From the NCBI GenBank assembly GCA_018697195.1, contig CM031860.1:62264509-62328508 (forward strand): a DNA stretch of 64,000 bases, written 5' to 3'. The notes beneath the pieces are model-generated. The model did no database searches and was not told the origin of the DNA. It saw only the letters and a list, made by a program, of their open reading frames with translations. This DNA is from Certhia americana (lineage: Eukaryota > Chordata > Aves > Passeriformes > Certhiidae). Positions within the stretch are counted from its first letter, which is position 1, and the number at the start of each line of letters is the position of its first letter. Made by a program: the position numbers and the translations under genes. Positions 60,046 to 64,000 of the stretch are shown here, piece after piece.

Positions 60046-63000
60046 AGCATTGACAGACATCAGCACTCAAGCCCAGATGTCAAACATGCAGATATCAAAT
60101 GAAAACATTAATCATGAGATGGAGACATTCTCAATCAGAACCTGACCTGATGATCCTGCAGAGAATAACCTTCAGTAGGGACAAAGTCTGAGAGATTGTG
60201 GGTTTTGAATTCATGACAACTGATGTCCTCTAACAGGTTAATTGTGCACATATTTTCAAAGGACTTTGCTTCCTGGAGCTTCTCTAAAATAAAGGTTGTC
60301 CCCAAACTCCTTCTTTCAGCAATGCACAGAGTCATGGTCTAACCCTCAGTTACTCATTTATGTAAAGGTCTGCTCCCCAACATGATTCTTTGCACCCAGA
60401 CATTAATTCCTACCGCCCAGTTGAGAATGTATGTTCCTAATTAAATTAAATCTTCCACTATATCTAAGACAGAGGGCCTTTATATTTTTTTGCACCCCTG
60501 CTGTCTTTGAGGACTGACAAATAAATAATTTTGATCGTAGTTTCATTAAAATTATTTTCTTTGTCTTCTTTTTGTTTTAATGCTTTATAGGATTGAATTT
60601 CCTTTGCTAAAGCCTATGACCTACAAAATTACATTAGTGAACAAGGGATATTCAAAATCTGATTTCAGGTGATTTCACATCTAATTGCTTTTTTGAACTT
60701 GAAAACTAGAGAGGATTAATGTAGATTCAAGTTTGTTAGAACACTTAACACATTGCATAGAGAGCTCTGTCTTGCACCTGCCTCTTGCAACATTTGACTT
60801 TTTCCTGCTACATGTCCTAAATCTGTATTTTGATTAAACCTCAGCCACCCCCAGCATCACACACTGCTCATTCCTCATCAGTAAGGGAGAGACTTGGAAG
60901 GGTAAAAGGTCAGATACCGCAGCTACAGTCAGCTAAAAGAGACACAATAGATTGGCATCTTCCAAGGAAAAAGTGATTTGGAAATATAAACTCCGTGAAG
61001 TATGAATCCAGTAATCTAGGAACAGATTGCTAATTACTTATACAAAGGAAATCAAGTTGGCCATCATAAATCAGCAGCAACTGCAGCTGTTTAGGGAATT
61101 GAAATAACAATTCCATGCTCTATTTAGGACAACACAACATTCCTTTAACAAAATGCTACTATAGACCTATGGGTAAATATTTGGAAGTTATTTCAGCTTG
61201 CAGTTGGAGCCACAGCCTCACTTTTCTTCTATGACTGTCTTCATAAACTTTTATTATTACGTATGTCGTTACTTTATAATTCATAGGCAGACCTGTATCC
61301 TGTTACTTTTTAGGAGTTTTTATAATGAAACCCATTTGCTCTGCCTTGGTTGATGGATATTTCAACACAGTCATACAAGTCTGACTTTTCTCCCAGAATC
61401 ATGCAGAAGGTGCCTGTCCAAAGGGACACAAGCCTAACCACTCTGAAAAAAACTGAGCAATTTGGTGCCAATCCTTTTTCTCCTTTTTGAACAACCTATT
61501 CCTCTGATGATTTTTCCAAATGAACTGGGCTGGTCATGAAAGCAGCAGCTGGACTGGTCAAGGTTTGGAGGACAGTGCTCCTTCCTTTCATTTTGAAAAA
61601 GCCTCTATAGTATTCTCGTTGTAGCTGCTGGGTGCCAGAACCACTGCAACGAGCAGGAAATGCTAAGAGGACAGAGTTCCAATATAAGGTACATTCAGGG
61701 CCTTTCAGAAAACAGAGTAGAATCTCTGCTCTAAGACTGCAGTAGATTTTCAAGATTTGGAAGTTGAAGTTGGAATTTTGTAGATTACAGACAGCAATGG
61801 AAGACAGAAAGTGAAAATACATGCCTTCCACACCAATTCTTTGTGAAAATTATCACAGAGGAGATTCCTCAAAAGCCTTTCAGACACTCTGAATAATAAA
61901 GACACTCTTTGAGGGAGGAGTATTTGCCATGCCCACCCCAAAAGAACTTCCAAGCAAGGACATGAGAAGAAGATGACTTTATAATGCAGAATGTTTTTAT
62001 CTGCATTTCAGTGACTCAGTGATAACGTAAATTATATTAAAGTCTACAGCAAGTGTACAAGATATAAAATGAGTCAATATGCCACAGAGAATGTGATAAA
62101 GTCTCTAGATGAAATTAGCTCTGCTTATTACTGATATAGATATTAAAAATGGCTGATAAGGCACAGGAGAGGTGAGAAATAGTTCTAAAAACTATGAGAA
62201 TGAAACATGAGAAACAACACAAGGGACAAGAATAGAATGCAAGAACATGAGAACCAAGACTCCCTTACAACAAAACAGGTCTTCTAAGACTGATCTTAAC
62301 ATGGCCCTAGGTCACCATTGAAGATAATCTAAGTCCAAAATACCACAAAGTCTTTCTTAGATAAGAGTTACACTGATCAGCTTAAGAATTTAGTGGATTT
62401 TGTTTGCCTATCTTCATTGAGAATAATGCATGAAAGAGCAAAATTGGGACTTCTGTGAGGGACAATACAAGTCAGGGACCAAGGCACTGCACAGATACAA
62501 ACTGTTAAGGAATACCATGCTGCTTGAGATGCTTTGTCTCAGTCAAACAATGCAAATCAGTCATGAGATTGATTTAACTGGGATTTTTGCTTCTTACCCT
62601 CAGAGCAAAACATCTGGAATATTTTGATGAACCCAGCCCCTTTCTGCACATATTTGATAACCATCATCTACTTCATCTGCTTCCACAGACAGTGATTTTG
62701 GTGGGGTTTTTTGCAGTATACTTTCTAGGTCTTTATTTGATTTTTAGACTGCTTTTACAGTCCTAAAAGGGTCCAGCCCAGGAAATGCATTTTTCCTTCT
62801 CTTTATATGCTTTTCAACATGTTTGCATTTGTCATTTGCTAAATGCATTATGACACACCATGGCTGCAATACCCTAAAGAATTCCTCCTATGATAAAGTC
62901 ATTTGGAAAGCAGCTGATAAAGGCACTGGGCTTGTTAAGTTCCTAGTAACAGCAAACTCCATACGCTCCAGGAAGGTAACAGCAGATGTTAAAATGTGTT

Positions 63001-64000
63001 ATTGCTGCTGGATAAGTACAGTTTGCAAAAATAATTTCCAGTAACAAGCTTCCAGTTTTCAGTTGCCAGCACATTTATTCTGGTTATAAAATACATACAT
63101 AATGCTTTTGTAACAACACATTTGGTAAGCATGCAGCCATTCCAGAGTGCTTTGATCACTGTGTTACCATCAGGATGAATTTCTGCTTAGTCCAGATGCC
63201 AGATCCTCTTGGGACTGTCTAAAGAACAATGAGGCATAGCTGCATCTTAAATGAATCTGGTTTAAAATGAGGAGATACCAGCGGGAACAATTCTTCTCCC
63301 CAACCTAATTGCACTTTCCCATTCATAACTCCTGCAGTTCAGCCTGCGTTACTGGCAATCAAATGCTGCTGTCAAGTGTGACCCCAGGGTGCATCCAAAG
63401 TGACTCCAAAATTAGTACACAACTACTGCAAAACAGTTCTTGTCTCAGAGAATGAAATCTGAGAGGCAGATGATCATTTACATATCATCACATAATATTA
63501 GGGGACTTCACCTTCATTACTCACATGAGGAATCTGCTTGGGCTGCCAATTGAGAAAACCCTTTTGATGCACTCACCAAGGAGAGCTTAAACAAAAGCAA
63601 GCAGGACATTCTCAGCCATGTGGCCTAATGCCTCCTCTGGCTTACTGTGAGACTTTGAAGTAAAAATAAAGCCTTGTGCCATTTCACCACTATTTCATTA
63701 TCAAAGACTACAGGATACAGTAAATTTATTTAACAGCTACTACAAATTAGCAGAGCTATAATTAAGCAAGATACTTCAAACATTATGTCTCACCACAGGG
63801 ACTGTAAGTCCTTGTGTTGCTTCTTGATGTTATTAGGTCAGAACCTGCTTCCTTTGGTTTTCTTCTTCATTTTCTTTTCTAATTGCTAATTTTTTATAGA
63901 CTCATAGTTATAACTGTGGAAAGAATTTCTCCATTGAAATAGAGGCACTCTCTAATTCACCTTTGTCAACCTTTATTTCTCATTTCTTGTGATTTGAACT
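60046..64000. other. Gene-free stretch, nothing recognised
   Basis: Unique AT-rich DNA to the window edge. The largest frame (111 codons, minus, 61496-61831) has no recognisable domain and no splice or promoter support. No CR1 or microsatellite of note. Confidence 0.55.

Noticed and set aside
61496..61831. 111-codon minus-strand frame
   Set aside because: No recognisable domain; no acceptor/donor pair or polyadenylation context found for it.
1..64000. tRNA, rRNA, CRISPR, bacterial operons, phage or plasmid features
   Set aside because: None seen; the CR1 content and sequence character point to vertebrate nuclear DNA.

Overview
The window looks like gene-poor nuclear DNA of a bird. No prokaryotic-style gene, tRNA, rRNA, CRISPR array or complete protein-coding gene can be supported. 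The diagnostic signal is a scatter of CR1 LINE copies. Most carry the avian CR1 3' end (a run like ggttggaagggacctt on one strand, or its reverse ending in gattctatgat on the other). There are no Alu or L1 elements, and interspersed repeats are sparse in AT-rich unique DNA. The species cannot be named. All recorded open frames are short (144 codons at most). Those I inspected fall in random sequence, in CR1 copies or in microsatellites.

Layout. 1-18220: unique DNA with CR1 pieces at about 1605 and 3835, several simple repeats, a decayed coiled-coil-like relic read from the minus strand (about 16085-17690), and one exon-like cassette at 8225-8280 whose donor site sits in a perfect hairpin. 18221-31050: five CR1 copies, including one with reverse-transcriptase sequence (27541-28065), and two more exon-like cassettes (18664-18747 and 23431-23511). 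31051-45800: mostly unique DNA with AT palindromes and microsatellites, a compact unique block around 38480-39290 that reads like a conserved noncoding element and contains a perfect PBX-PREP decamer, and an exon-like pair at 44760-44840 and 45482-45628 followed by a polyadenylation-like signal. 45801-64000: two long pure-pyrimidine tracts (47633-47825 and 48751-48842), a very old minus-strand LINE reverse-transcriptase relic (about 49640-49870) and two further CR1 copies (57383, 59783).

Interpretation. The simplest reading is an intergenic desert or a very long intron. The exon-like cassettes all lie on the plus strand. Three of them have mutually compatible intron phases, and the last candidate has a polyadenylation-like context. 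That would fit a sparse multi-exon gene or a lncRNA, but chance splice-site pairs are common in 64 kb and I do not recognise the encoded peptides. No undescribed system is demonstrated. The best leads are the exon-like cassettes, the hairpin over a splice donor, and the 38.5-39.3 kb putative regulatory block.
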